Of a stretch of 64,000 nt of DNA, positions 1 through 8,612 are shown one piece after another (position 1 is the first letter of the stretch; every line of letters begins with the position of its first letter). A model generated the notes under the pieces. The model ran no database searches. It was given only the letters and a program-made list of their open reading frames with translations, and was not told the DNA's origin. Where the stretch lies: NCBI GenBank assembly GCA_029907255.1, contig JARYMF010000002.1, positions 248,001-312,000 on the forward strand. The letters are read 5' to 3'. Made by a program: the position numbers and the translations under genes. This stretch comes from Armatimonadota bacterium (GTDB taxonomy: Bacteria > Armatimonadota > UBA5829 > DTJY01).

Positions 1-236
1 ATCATTAGAACAATGATTGCTCCTATGTAGATTAACACCTGCACGGCCGCGAGAAAATCGGCAGCAAGCAAGAGAAATACTCCGGCAACTCCAAGAAACG
101 TAAGCACCAGAAAGAGAAGTGAGTGGAATATGTTGCGTAGTGTAACGACTAGCAAGGCGGAAAAGACCACGGTTGCGGCAATAAACAAAAAGGCTAGTTG
201 CGATAAAGTTGGCAATTCAGGTAATGATATTGTCAC
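1..236 (-). CDS. nuoJ: NADH-quinone oxidoreductase subunit J (5' part only)
   Basis: Membrane subunit of respiratory complex I. The window edge cuts the gene, so only about 78 N-terminal residues are visible. They include one hydrophobic segment, the run HSLLFLVLTFLGVAG and the segment around AAVQVLIYIGAI, both typical of NuoJ. I chose the GTG start at 236. It directly follows the nuoI stop codon and has AGGAGG about 8 nt upstream, inside the end of nuoI, so the two genes are probably translationally coupled. The gene runs off the left edge, where nuoK and the antiporter-like subunits would be expected. Confidence 0.88.
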   Translation of the reverse strand, partial: MTISLPELPTLSQLAFLFIAATVVFSALLVVTLRNIFHSLLFLVLTFLGVAGVFLLLAADFLAAVQVLIYIGAIIVLM

Positions 237-758
237 CTATTCGCCCTCCTTTGCCAAAGTCGATACCTTCTCTTTCTTTTGTGGCTCCTCTTTCGTTTCT
301 TGGACCCCACCAATCTTGTTCAATTTTTTGCGGTCGTAAATTAGTGAGTCGCGAGAGAAATCTGCTAGCTCATACTCACGGCTCATTTTGATTGCACCCA
401 CTGGGCATACTTCCTCACATAAGCCGCAGAACATACAAAGGCCAATGTTGATAACGAATTTATCGACTATGCGCTTCTTGTCTTCACCCATATGGGACTC
501 CACGGTGATTGTTTGTGTGGGACAAATTCGCGCGCATGCTCCACAGCCAATGCAGCGATCAATTCCAGTTTCAGGGTCTACTGGCAGACATGGAGCGCCT
601 CTGTATCCTTCGGGCAACTCTAGTCTTTGCTCAGGATACTGGACCGTTACTTTTTTGCGGAAGAGGTTCCTGATGGTAACAATGTGGCCCTTTGCGATAC
701 TGTAGAGCGTATACCAGGCTTCTTTCAAGTATGAGTTTATAATTTTTAGACTTTGCAT
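237..758 (-). CDS. nuoI: NADH-quinone oxidoreductase subunit I (2x[4Fe-4S] ferredoxin-type)
   Basis: Peripheral-arm subunit of complex I that carries clusters N6a and N6b on the route to quinone. Two ferredoxin-type motifs are visible, CIGCGACARICP and CMFCGLCEEVCP, each a CxxCxxCxxxCP pattern. The N-terminal amphipathic segment before the first motif (RNLF region) is typical of NuoI. The charged C-terminal tail rich in Lys and Glu is slightly long. The frame can extend to a TTG at 779, but I prefer the ATG at 758 because the NuoI-like sequence begins there. Neither start has a convincing Shine-Dalgarno. It lies about 40 nt downstream of nuoH and abuts nuoJ. Confidence 0.93.
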   Translation of the reverse strand: MQSLKIINSYLKEAWYTLYSIAKGHIVTIRNLFRKKVTVQYPEQRLELPEGYRGAPCLPVDPETGIDRCIGCGACARICPTQTITVESHMGEDKKRIVDKFVINIGLCMFCGLCEEVCPVGAIKMSREYELADFSRDSLIYDRKKLNKIGGVQETKEEPQKKEKVSTLAKEGE

Positions 759-797
759 ATTGATTTTATTGCGCAACAACGCTTTAGGTCTTTTGTG

Positions 798-1844
798 TTA
801 AGCAAGTATCAGCACGCCAGTCCAAGCAATATTAAGCAGAGCAAGTGGAATGAGCACCTTCCAACCAAAGCTCATAAGTTGGTCAACTCTTACTCTTGGG
901 AGAGTAGATCTTATCCACATGAGCACGAATACCAGCAATAGCGATTTCGCAAAGAACCACACCACGGATGGGATAAACGACAGTGCTGGGTGAATTGGTA
1001 GCCATCCGCCTAGAAAAAGCGTAGTCGCAATTGCTGATATTGAGAACATTCCAGCGAACTCTGCTAGAAAGAATAGTGCGAATTTCATCCCGCTATACTC
1101 AGTGTTATAGCCTGCGACAAGCTCAGATTCTGCCTCCATGATGTCGAATGGTGTTAGATTGGTTTCCGCAAGTGCGGCGGCTAGGTAAATTAGGAACCCC
1201 AAAATTTGACTTGCTATGAACCATTTGGGTATGATGCCAAACCATGTGCCAGATTGGGCTCTGACAATGTCTTGTGTGCTTAGTGTGCCAGCCAACATTA
1301 CTGGCGGAATCATTGCAAGAACTAACGGTATCTCGTAGCTTATAATTTGAGCTGCCGCTCGAAATGCGCCTAAAAGCGACCATTTGTTATTTGACGCCCA
1401 GCCTGCTGTAATAATGCCGACGATTGGTATGGACATCACTGCAACCAAGTAAAGCACTCCGATGTTCAGGTCTTGAAGAATCCACCCCTTGTCGCCAAAC
1501 GGGATTACCAGATAAACAAGGTACGCAGGGACAAAGACTATAATGGGCGCGATGATAAATGGCCATTTGTCGGCGCATGCTGGGATGGTGTCTTCCTTGG
1601 TTAGGAGTTTTATCGCATCTGCTATTGTCTGTGCTAATCCTTCAGGTCCAACACGGTTTGGCCCAATCCTTGCCTGAATCCACCCCATAATTTTCCTAAG
1701 GCCATAAACCAAATACAGGACTACAAATAGTATGAAGAAAAGTACGATTATGGCGCTTACAAACATAACCGCCGGCTGAACATAGTCCAGCGGAATGTGT
1801 AGCAGCTTGAAAAACCATTTTATTATCTCTGTCAATGTCACCAC
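798..1844 (-). CDS. nuoH: NADH-quinone oxidoreductase subunit H
   Basis: Membrane subunit that forms the quinone-access chamber and joins the peripheral and membrane arms of complex I. It has about eight predicted membrane segments and the family hallmarks RIGPNRVGPEGLAQ near the N-terminus, TNLTPFDIMEAESELVAGYNTEYSG in shortened form around AESELVAGYNTEYSG, and a C-terminal RSTLPRVRVDQLM. Length is about 348 residues, close to the usual 330-350. The open frame reaches an ATG at 1856, but GGAGGT (1854-1849) overlaps that ATG and sits 5-8 nt before GTG codons at 1844 and 1841. A GTG start is therefore more likely. It is the first nuo gene of this block; tyrS lies upstream, not nuoG. Confidence 0.93.
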   Translation of the reverse strand: MVTLTEIIKWFFKLLHIPLDYVQPAVMFVSAIIVLFFILFVVLYLVYGLRKIMGWIQARIGPNRVGPEGLAQTIADAIKLLTKEDTIPACADKWPFIIAPIIVFVPAYLVYLVIPFGDKGWILQDLNIGVLYLVAVMSIPIVGIITAGWASNNKWSLLGAFRAAAQIISYEIPLVLAMIPPVMLAGTLSTQDIVRAQSGTWFGIIPKWFIASQILGFLIYLAAALAETNLTPFDIMEAESELVAGYNTEYSGMKFALFFLAEFAGMFSISAIATTLFLGGWLPIHPALSFIPSVVWFFAKSLLLVFVLMWIRSTLPRVRVDQLMSFGWKVLIPLALLNIAWTGVLILA

Positions 1845-2059
1845 GTTTACCTCCATCGAGGAGGGAGCTCTTCATTTAGCATTTGCCAGTTTTAAGAATT
1901 TGCTTGGCGGTCAAAAGTCTAGCAAATACTAAGTTTATATTCCAATATATTTGTAATAGTCAATATTGCTTCCCTTTCCCCCTTCAATGGATATTTGGTT
2001 TGAAGATTGTTGACGAAGGTTTAACCTCACAATCTTACTATGGGAAGAGGGAAATTACC

Positions 2060-3301
2060 CTATACTATTACAATTCTTCCGAATCTTAACTTCCCAACGC
2101 GGAGCACTTGGCCTGTTTGGATAGAGATTTCGGCGTTTGGATCATCGATTCGCTTGCCGTCGAGGGTGACAGCACCCTGCTGAATGAGCCGTCTTGCTTC
2201 GCTGTTTGAAGGCGCGAATCCTGCTAGTACGATAAGCCTTGGCATCCAAATTTTTCCGTCTTTTAATATCGACGCCGGTACGTTAATAGGTTCAATCTCA
2301 GATGGGAGCTCGCGCTCGCTAAACACGCGTTCAAACTCTGCTTGAGCCGCCGCCGCTGCTTCTGCCCCATGATAAATTGTCACTATCTCGCGTGCTAATC
2401 GCTTCTTGACTTCCATCGGGTGAAGCTTTCCGCTTGCAAGACCGGCTTCGATTTCTTTTATTTCCGACATTTGCACGTCTGTCAATAGTTCAAAATATTG
2501 AATCATTAGATTATCAGGAATTGACATTATCTTTCCGAACATGTCATTTGGCGGCTCGGAGACTCCGATATAATTGCCAAGTGACTTGCTCATTTTCTGG
2601 ACGCCGTCCAAACCTACCAGGATGGGCATAAATATAGCGACTTCAGGTTCCTGCCCGAATTGGCGTTGGAAATCGCGAGCTATTAGTATATTAAACTTCT
2701 GGTCTAGACCGCCAAGTTCGACGTCCGATTCCAAAGCTACCGAATCATATGCTTGGCATACCGGATACAATATCTCATGCATACCTATTGGCTCTCCAGC
2801 TGCCAATCGCGATTGGAAGTCATCCCTTTCTAAAATACGTGCAACTGTAATTTTGGATGTAATATTGATTACATCCGCAAAAGTAAGGGGACTGAGCCAT
2901 TCGCTGTTAAATCGAACTTTTGTCTTCTCTCGGTCAAGTACTAGGCAGTACTGGTCCTCATAGGTCTTCGCATTGGCGGCAATCTCTTCGGGAGTAAGCA
3001 TTGGACGGGTTGCCGAGCGGCCGGATGGGTCGCCAATGCTTGCAGTGAAGTCGCCGATGATTATCACTACTTCGTGGCCCAGCTCTTGGAATTGCCGCAT
3101 CTTTCGCAGAACAACTGTGTGTCCAAGGTGAATATCTGGCGCTGTTGGGTCGAGGCCGAGCTTGAGCTTGAGGGGTTTGCCTGTCTTCTGGGCTTTCTCA
3201 AGCTTTGCGCGAAGTTCGTCCTCGGGAACAATTTCAAGCGTCCCGCGCCGAATGATTTCCATTTGTTTGTCTATTGGAAGTTGGGAAATCAATTTTTGCA
3301 A
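2060..3301 (-). CDS. tyrS: Tyrosyl-tRNA synthetase
   Basis: Class I aminoacyl-tRNA synthetase that charges tRNA-Tyr. The HIGH-type signature appears as HLGH at residues 58-61, following GLDPTAPDI. The KMSKS loop is exact at 236-240. The last 60 or so residues form an S4 RNA-binding domain (ARRLIQQGAVTLDGKRI region). Length is 413 residues, normal for the TyrRS group with a HLGH motif. The start is a TTG at 3301 preceded by GAGGA at close spacing; a second TTG at 3292 is also possible. The gene has its own promoter at 3341-3369. I see no T-box leader, and the mRNA leader is only about 35 nt. Confidence 0.95.
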   Translation of the reverse strand: MQKLISQLPIDKQMEIIRRGTLEIVPEDELRAKLEKAQKTGKPLKLKLGLDPTAPDIHLGHTVVLRKMRQFQELGHEVVIIIGDFTASIGDPSGRSATRPMLTPEEIAANAKTYEDQYCLVLDREKTKVRFNSEWLSPLTFADVINITSKITVARILERDDFQSRLAAGEPIGMHEILYPVCQAYDSVALESDVELGGLDQKFNILIARDFQRQFGQEPEVAIFMPILVGLDGVQKMSKSLGNYIGVSEPPNDMFGKIMSIPDNLMIQYFELLTDVQMSEIKEIEAGLASGKLHPMEVKKRLAREIVTIYHGAEAAAAAQAEFERVFSERELPSEIEPINVPASILKDGKIWMPRLIVLAGFAPSNSEARRLIQQGAVTLDGKRIDDPNAEISIQTGQVLRVGKLRFGRIVIV

Positions 3302-3340
3302 ATCCTCAAAAGTCAGTAAGTAATGAAAAAAGCCGGCGAA

Positions 3341-3369
3341 ATGGTATCACACTAAAGAGTGAATGTCAA
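3341..3369 (-). promoter_or_regulatory. Predicted sigma-70-type promoter of tyrS
   Basis: On the minus strand, TTGACA (3369-3364) is separated by 17 bp from TACCAT (3346-3341), with TGA directly before the -10 box. The predicted start is about 35 nt before the tyrS TTG codon. Confidence 0.6.
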
Positions 3370-3474
3370 CCTCGGATACATAATGGGGAGGATGAACGAG
3401 CATTTATGCTGAACAAGTTATTAGGCGTGCGGCAATATTAAGGAAATTTTGGCCGCCAACGGGGGATAAGAATC

Positions 3475-5214
3475 ATGCAAACGGTCAGAAGACTAATTGC
3501 CTTTGCTATCAAATATTGGCATTGGATACTTCTGGCAACAATTTGCCTATTTGCTGTGACTGGTTTCGACCTGCTAAACCCCCAATTTATTAGATTGATA
3601 ATCGATGAAGGCTTAAAGAGTGGTAAGTATTACTTGATACCATATCTATCCCTTGGAATAGTAGGGATAGCAATAATCCGTGGGTTTTTCTGGTTTGGCC
3701 AGCAATATCTTACAGAGTACATCGCTCATCGAACTATATATGATATTCGCAACCGCTTATTTGACCACATCCAGCGGCTGTCATTTAGCTATCATGATGA
3801 GGCTGAAACTGGTCAGCTGATTTCCAGGGCAACTTCGGATGTGGACATGCTAAGGCGGTTTCTTGGCCACGGCTTAATGCACTTGCTTAGCGATGGGTTG
3901 GTCTTCATCGGGGTGCTTTTTATGTGTATTTACATGAACTGGAAGCTTGCCCTGATTGCCCTTTCCACAACGCCCTTCTTAATCTCAGCCGTTTTTAGAT
4001 ATGGTGGACGTATCCGTCCTCTTTACACCGCAATACAAAACCAAAGGGGCGATATGACCACAGCAATTCAGCAGAATTTGCTCGGTATCCGCGTTGTAAA
4101 GACATTTGCTCGTGAAGACCATGAAATCGCAAAGTTCGACAAACAATCTTATGCATTGCTTGAGCGGAACCTAGAGGCGGCCCAAGTATCTGCAGTTTAT
4201 ATGCCGATGATGGATTTCCTTGCCGCAATGGGGACGACGTTGGTTCTTTTGTATGGTGGCTCCCAAGTAATCAATGGGACGTTGAAGCTTGGTGAACTTG
4301 TGGCGTTTAACGCATACCTTGTGCGGCTAATTTCGTCGGTGCGCATGACTGGATGGATTGTGAATATGGCGCAAAATGCTGTCGCCGCTGCGGATAGGAT
4401 TTTTGAAATACTGGATACACATCCGGAAACCCATTTAAAAGATGGGACGAAGGAGCTCAAAAACTGTCGTGGGCATGTCGAATTCAGAAATGTTTCTTTT
4501 AGCTACAGCGACGGTAGCCGCGTACTGAGCAACATCAACTTGGAAGTAAAGCCGGGAGAAATGGTTGCCCTTGTTGGACCAACAGGTTCGGGGAAGAGTA
4601 CAATCATTAACCTTTTGCCAAGGTTTTATGACGTGACAGAGGGCGCAATTCTTATAGATGGGGTGGATATCCGAGAATACAAGCTGGAATCGCTCAGGAG
4701 AAATATCGGAATTGTTGCTCAGGAAACGTTCCTCTTCGGCGATTCTGCAAGGGAAAACATCGCTTATGGGAAACCCGATGCTTCGCTGGAGGAGGTGATT
4801 GAGGCAGCTAAGGCTGCGAACATCCATGATTTTATAGATTCTTTACCCGATGGCTACGATACACAAATAGGCGAGCGCGGGGTAAACCTTTCGGGTGGTC
4901 AGAAGCAGAGGGTAGCAATCGCTCGTGCACTTCTTATGAATCCGCCCATACTTATCTTGGATGACTCAACTTCAAGTGTGGATACCGAGACGGAAATGCT
5001 CATTCAAAAGGCGCTTGTATCGCTGACCGAATCACGCACTACTTTTGTCATCGCCCAGCGCATATCTACGGTCAAGAGAGCAGACAAGATTGTCGTGCTT
5101 GATAAAGGCAGAATCGTCGAGGTAGGCACGCACGAGGAGCTTCTAGCGAAAGGCGGCCTTTACGCTGAGATTTACAACCTCCAATTCCGCGCTCAGGAGG
5201 AACAATATGCCTAA
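3475..5214 (+). CDS. ABC exporter half-transporter with degenerate ATP site (subunit A)
   Basis: Type IV ABC exporter half: six membrane helices (about residues 15-310) followed by a nucleotide-binding domain. Walker A is GPTGSGKST near 367-375 and the signature is a normal LSGGQ near 472. Two catalytic positions deviate. The Walker B glutamate is Asp497 (ILILDD), and the H-loop histidine is Gln528 (IAQRIST). This D/Q pair is the hallmark of the degenerate-site partner in heterodimeric exporters such as TM287/288 and BmrCD. The gene overlaps its partner by 8 nt. GGGGGA lies before the ATG. The substrate cannot be read from sequence; multidrug or lipid export is typical for the family. Confidence 0.9.
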   Translation: MQTVRRLIAFAIKYWHWILLATICLFAVTGFDLLNPQFIRLIIDEGLKSGKYYLIPYLSLGIVGIAIIRGFFWFGQQYLTEYIAHRTIYDIRNRLFDHIQRLSFSYHDEAETGQLISRATSDVDMLRRFLGHGLMHLLSDGLVFIGVLFMCIYMNWKLALIALSTTPFLISAVFRYGGRIRPLYTAIQNQRGDMTTAIQQNLLGIRVVKTFAREDHEIAKFDKQSYALLERNLEAAQVSAVYMPMMDFLAAMGTTLVLLYGGSQVINGTLKLGELVAFNAYLVRLISSVRMTGWIVNMAQNAVAAADRIFEILDTHPETHLKDGTKELKNCRGHVEFRNVSFSYSDGSRVLSNINLEVKPGEMVALVGPTGSGKSTIINLLPRFYDVTEGAILIDGVDIREYKLESLRRNIGIVAQETFLFGDSARENIAYGKPDASLEEVIEAAKAANIHDFIDSLPDGYDTQIGERGVNLSGGQKQRVAIARALLMNPPILILDDSTSSVDTETEMLIQKALVSLTESRTTFVIAQRISTVKRADKIVVLDKGRIVEVGTHEELLAKGGLYAEIYNLQFRAQEEQYA

Positions 5215-7000
5215 GCCATATTACGACGATGAAGTATTGGGAAAAGCTTTCGACCCCAAGTTGACAAGGAAAATGCTTGTATTTCTGAGGCCATACAAGA
5301 GCCAACTTGTAATTGCAACGTTGACGGTTCTGATGACCTCTGGCTTGGGACTAATAATACCTAAATTATGGAAAGCTGCAATAGACGAGGGCATATCTGC
5401 AAAGAATTTGCGTGTGCTCGAAATTGTCGCCATTCTTTATGTTGTTACATATCTTGTCAGGTGGTTAGCAAGTTATTGGCAGACGTTATCTGTATCGCGG
5501 CTTGGCCAAAGCGTCCTTCATGATATCCGACATCGTCTCTTTTCTCATATTCAGAACATGTCCCTAAGCTTCTTCGACCGGCGCGAGGTTGGTAGATTGA
5601 TTGCCAGGCTTACAAGCGATGTGGAAGCGGTAAATGAGTTGTTAACTTCGGGGACTTTATCCATAATTGCTGACGTTGGAATGCTTATAGGGATTATCAT
5701 AATCCTGGTGCGGGAAAATCTTCAGCTTTCATTGATGACGTTCAGCCTTGTGCCATTTATGTGGATAGTAACCTCAGTATTTCGCACCAAAGCTAGAATT
5801 GCTTACAGGGACGTTCGCCAGAAGGTGGCAACCGTTACAGCTACTGTTGCCGAAAACGTCTCGGGCGTTCGCGTGGTCAAATCGTTTTCGCGGGAGAAAG
5901 AAAACTTGCGCCGTTTCAAGCAGGTAAATCTGGAGAATCGCCGGGCGTTTATGAACGCTGCCCGTGTGCACGCAACCTTTGTTCCTATAATATCTGTACT
6001 CAGTATGGTAGCAGTCTGTATGGTTTATTGGTATGGTGGACTTAGGGTTGCAGCAGGAGTACTCACCATAGGTATATTGGTGGAGTTCGTGCAGTATATG
6101 AATCAGTTCTTTCAACCTATTCGAGACCTAAGCAACCTCTATCACACTATGCAGTCGGCGATGGCTGGTGCTGAACGAATATTTGAAATATTGGAAACTA
6201 AACCGGATGTTTATGACAAACCAAATTGCATTGAGATGCCGCCAATTCGCGGGGATGTTGAGTTCCGACACGTAAACTTTGCATACGACGAGACGCTAGT
6301 TCTTAAAGATGTGAGTTTCTATGTCAAAGCTGGGCAGACGGTAGCCTTTGTGGGTCCAACTGGTGCTGGAAAGACAACGATAATCAATCTCTTGAGTAGG
6401 CAGTATGATGTAACAGATGGGGCAATTTTGATAGATGGCATTGATATACGCAGTGTTTCGATGCGTTCGTTGCGAAAGCAAATGGGTGTGGTCCTCCAAG
6501 ATCCATTTCTCTTTCCTGGAAGCATTAAAGAGAATATACGCTATGGGCGCCTGGACGCTACCGATCAAGAGGTCGAGGCGGCGGCAAAAACAGTTGGTGC
6601 GCATGATTTCATTATTGAGATGCCGAGGGGTTACGATACCGATGTTCGTGAGGGCGGCTCAAAGCTTTCGGCTGGACAAAAGCAGCTTATTTCATTTGCG
6701 CGTGCGCTTCTTGCCGACCCCAGGATTTTAATACTTGATGAGGCCACCTCTAGCGTTGATACCCAAACCGAGATGCTTATCCAGCAAGCGCTGAGACAGC
6801 TGTTGAAAGGCAGAACTTCTTTTGTTATTGCGCACAGGCTGTCAACCATCATCGAGGCAGATATAATCATGGTAATCGAAGATGGCCGTGTTCAGGAAGT
6901 CGGCACGCACGAAGAACTCCTCTCATTAGGCGGTCTCTACAAACGCCTTTATGATATGCAATTCGAGGAGATTGTTGCTGAGGAAGAAATCAAGTCCTAA
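5207..7000 (+). CDS. ABC exporter half-transporter with catalytic ATPase (subunit B)
   Basis: Partner of the preceding half-transporter. It has six membrane helices and an ATP-binding domain with Walker A GPTGAGKTT. Walker B has the catalytic Glu512 (ILILDEATSSVD) and the H-loop His543 is intact (IAHRLST). Its signature is LSAGQ instead of LSGGQ. Together with the D/Q substitutions in subunit A, this gives one competent and one degenerate ATP site, the classic complementary pattern of a heterodimer. The start ATG lies inside the last codons of subunit A, with AGGAGG just upstream, so the two are translationally coupled. Length (597 residues) is typical. Confidence 0.9.
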   Translation: MPKPYYDDEVLGKAFDPKLTRKMLVFLRPYKSQLVIATLTVLMTSGLGLIIPKLWKAAIDEGISAKNLRVLEIVAILYVVTYLVRWLASYWQTLSVSRLGQSVLHDIRHRLFSHIQNMSLSFFDRREVGRLIARLTSDVEAVNELLTSGTLSIIADVGMLIGIIIILVRENLQLSLMTFSLVPFMWIVTSVFRTKARIAYRDVRQKVATVTATVAENVSGVRVVKSFSREKENLRRFKQVNLENRRAFMNAARVHATFVPIISVLSMVAVCMVYWYGGLRVAAGVLTIGILVEFVQYMNQFFQPIRDLSNLYHTMQSAMAGAERIFEILETKPDVYDKPNCIEMPPIRGDVEFRHVNFAYDETLVLKDVSFYVKAGQTVAFVGPTGAGKTTIINLLSRQYDVTDGAILIDGIDIRSVSMRSLRKQMGVVLQDPFLFPGSIKENIRYGRLDATDQEVEAAAKTVGAHDFIIEMPRGYDTDVREGGSKLSAGQKQLISFARALLADPRILILDEATSSVDTQTEMLIQQALRQLLKGRTSFVIAHRLSTIIEADIIMVIEDGRVQEVGTHEELLSLGGLYKRLYDMQFEEIVAEEEIKS

Positions 7001-7195
7001 AAGTTAGTTTTTAAGAATTGAAAGCCTCTAAGCAACTAGCCTAATTTCCTGCATATGGTCTAAAGTAAGTATTTTCTACAAAAATTATTCTATTACAAAG
7101 CTTCGAGCCCATTTTGAAGAAGGAACACCGTTGGAATTTGGCGAAAATCCCCTTGGTTGTAGAGCCTGATTATGGCGCTGAACAACACCTTCAGA

Positions 7196-7204
7196 TGGTA
7201 TATT
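7196..7204 (+). promoter_or_regulatory. Possible extended -10 element upstream of the acyl-CoA dehydrogenase
   Basis: TGG-TATATT matches the extended -10 pattern seen elsewhere in the window. No good -35 box is visible 16-18 bp upstream. It would give a leader of about 70 nt containing the inverted repeat at 7224-7245. Confidence 0.3.
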
Positions 7205-7223
7205 TTCAGGGCAAAGTTTCAGA

Positions 7224-7245
7224 TTATGGATTTCTGAATCCATAA
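7224..7245. promoter_or_regulatory. Perfect 9-bp inverted repeat upstream of the acyl-CoA dehydrogenase
   Basis: TTATGGATT and AATCCATAA are perfect inverted arms separated by TCTG, 37 nt before the acyl-CoA dehydrogenase ATG. It could be an operator for a dimeric repressor of fatty-acid or amino-acid catabolism, or an RNA hairpin. It is not followed by a T-run, so it is not a terminator. Confidence 0.45.
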
Positions 7246-7282
7246 CCTTCAAGTTTAAAGCACGAGGAATGAGGTACCGAAT

Positions 7283-8446
7283 ATGGATTACTTTTTCACG
7301 GAAGAACAGCAAATGATGCGCGAAGTTGCGCGTGAAATTGCAGAGAAGCGCATACGTCCCGTTGCCGCCGAATTTGATGAGACTGGCGAGTTCCCTTGGG
7401 AAATAACCAAGGCAATCGCCGATGCGGACCTTTTCCGCGTTTTTATTCCCGAGGAATACGAGGGCATGGACCTAGGCATGCCCATCACAAACATGTGCAT
7501 AGTAACCGAGGAGCTTTCCAAAGCTTGCGGCGGCATATCCCTAGGATTTGCGGCAACTGGTCTAGGAACTATGCCGATACTCATTGCCGGAAACGAGGAG
7601 CAGAAGGCGAAGTATCTCCCTAGGATTGCTTCGGGTACGCTGGCTGCTTTTGCACTAACTGAGGCAAATGCAGGTTCAGATGCAAGCGCCGTTGCGACAA
7701 AGGCAGTTCTGGATGGTGACCATTACATCCTCAATGGCACAAAGCAGTGGATTACCAATGGTGGTGAGGCCGAAATATACACCGTTTTTTGCGTTACCGA
7801 CCCCACCAGAGGCCCACGTGGAATCTCTGCAATCATCGTAGAAAAGGGCACGCCGGGCTTTTCCTTCGGAAAGAAAGAGAACAAGATGGGCATACGAGCA
7901 TCCGCTACCCGCGAGTTGATTTTTCAAGACTGCCGGGTGCCAAAGGAGAATCTCCTCGGTAAGGAAGGCATGGGTTTCTTCATCGCAATGAAGACATTCG
8001 ACGTATCACGCCCCGGCGTCGCCGCCCAAGCGCTTGGGATTGCTCAGGGGGCGCTGGACCTCGCAGTGAAATACTCTCGTGAGCGACATCAGTTTGGCCA
8101 ACCGATTTGTGCTTTCCAAGGGTTGCGGTGGATGATGGCGGATATGGCAATGAAGATTGAGGCGGCAAGGGCACTTATCTATGCAACCGCCAGATGGATT
8201 GACCAAGCGAAGCCAAAGAAAGCCGCAATGTATTCTGCCATGGCTAAGTGCTTTGCATCTGACGTGGCGATGGAGGTCACAACTAATGCCCTCCAGATTT
8301 TCGGCGGATATGGGTATATGAAGGAATATCCAATCGAGAAATACATGCGCGACGCAAAAATAACCCAAATATACGAGGGGACCAATCAAATACAGCGCGA
8401 AGAAATCTCCAAGGGCTTAATCGCAGCGGCGGCAAGCGGTGATTAA
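7283..8446 (+). CDS. Acyl-CoA dehydrogenase (short/branched-chain type)
   Basis: FAD-dependent alpha,beta-dehydrogenase of an acyl-CoA thioester that passes electrons to ETF. It has the three family domains: an N-terminal helical domain, a middle beta-domain with AFALTEANAGSDAS (FAD/substrate loop), and a C-terminal helical domain with ERHQFGQPI and GGYGYMKEYPIEKYMRDAKI. The predicted catalytic base is Glu365 in YEGTNQIQR, the position used by short-chain and butyryl-CoA dehydrogenases. Length (387 residues) is standard. It is a single-gene unit with a terminator-like hairpin downstream. ETF and thiolase genes are not nearby, so the chain-length preference is unknown. Confidence 0.92.
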   Translation: MDYFFTEEQQMMREVAREIAEKRIRPVAAEFDETGEFPWEITKAIADADLFRVFIPEEYEGMDLGMPITNMCIVTEELSKACGGISLGFAATGLGTMPILIAGNEEQKAKYLPRIASGTLAAFALTEANAGSDASAVATKAVLDGDHYILNGTKQWITNGGEAEIYTVFCVTDPTRGPRGISAIIVEKGTPGFSFGKKENKMGIRASATRELIFQDCRVPKENLLGKEGMGFFIAMKTFDVSRPGVAAQALGIAQGALDLAVKYSRERHQFGQPICAFQGLRWMMADMAMKIEAARALIYATARWIDQAKPKKAAMYSAMAKCFASDVAMEVTTNALQIFGGYGYMKEYPIEKYMRDAKITQIYEGTNQIQREEISKGLIAAAASGD

Positions 8447-8488
8447 TTAATTCAGCCAGAGCTAACAACCGAACAACATGAAACAGCG

Positions 8489-8530
8489 GAGGAAAGAGAC
8501 AACCTGGGTTCTCTTTCCTCTTTGTATTTA
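8489..8530 (+). terminator. Intrinsic terminator after the acyl-CoA dehydrogenase
   Basis: An 11-bp perfect stem (GAGGAAAGAGA, 8489-8499, with TCTCTTTCCTC, 8510-8520) closes a 10-nt loop. It is followed by the T-rich TTTGTATTTA. It sits 43 nt after the stop codon. Confidence 0.65.
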
Positions 8531-8571
8531 TAACTTTCCAAACCAAATTCAACGGTGCATCCGGTGTCTGC

Positions 8572-8600
8572 AGTACCAAGGCTGTTTCTGCCTTGGTACT
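8572..8600. terminator. Strong hairpin between convergent genes
   Basis: AGTACCAAGGC (8572-8582) pairs perfectly with GCCTTGGTACT (8590-8600) around a 7-nt loop. It lies 13 nt beyond the end of the convergent glycosidase gene. There is no T-run on either side, so it may be a processing or bidirectional stabilising hairpin rather than a true intrinsic terminator. Confidence 0.45.
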
Positions 8601-8612
8601 CGAGATATTTTA

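Noticed and set aside
3302-3340. T-box leader of tyrS
   Set aside because: The predicted leader is only about 35 nt and lacks specifier and antiterminator elements.
7085-7312. Minus-strand 75-codon frame overlapping the acyl-CoA dehydrogenase start
   Set aside because: No homology, no ribosome-binding site and it crosses the dehydrogenase start.
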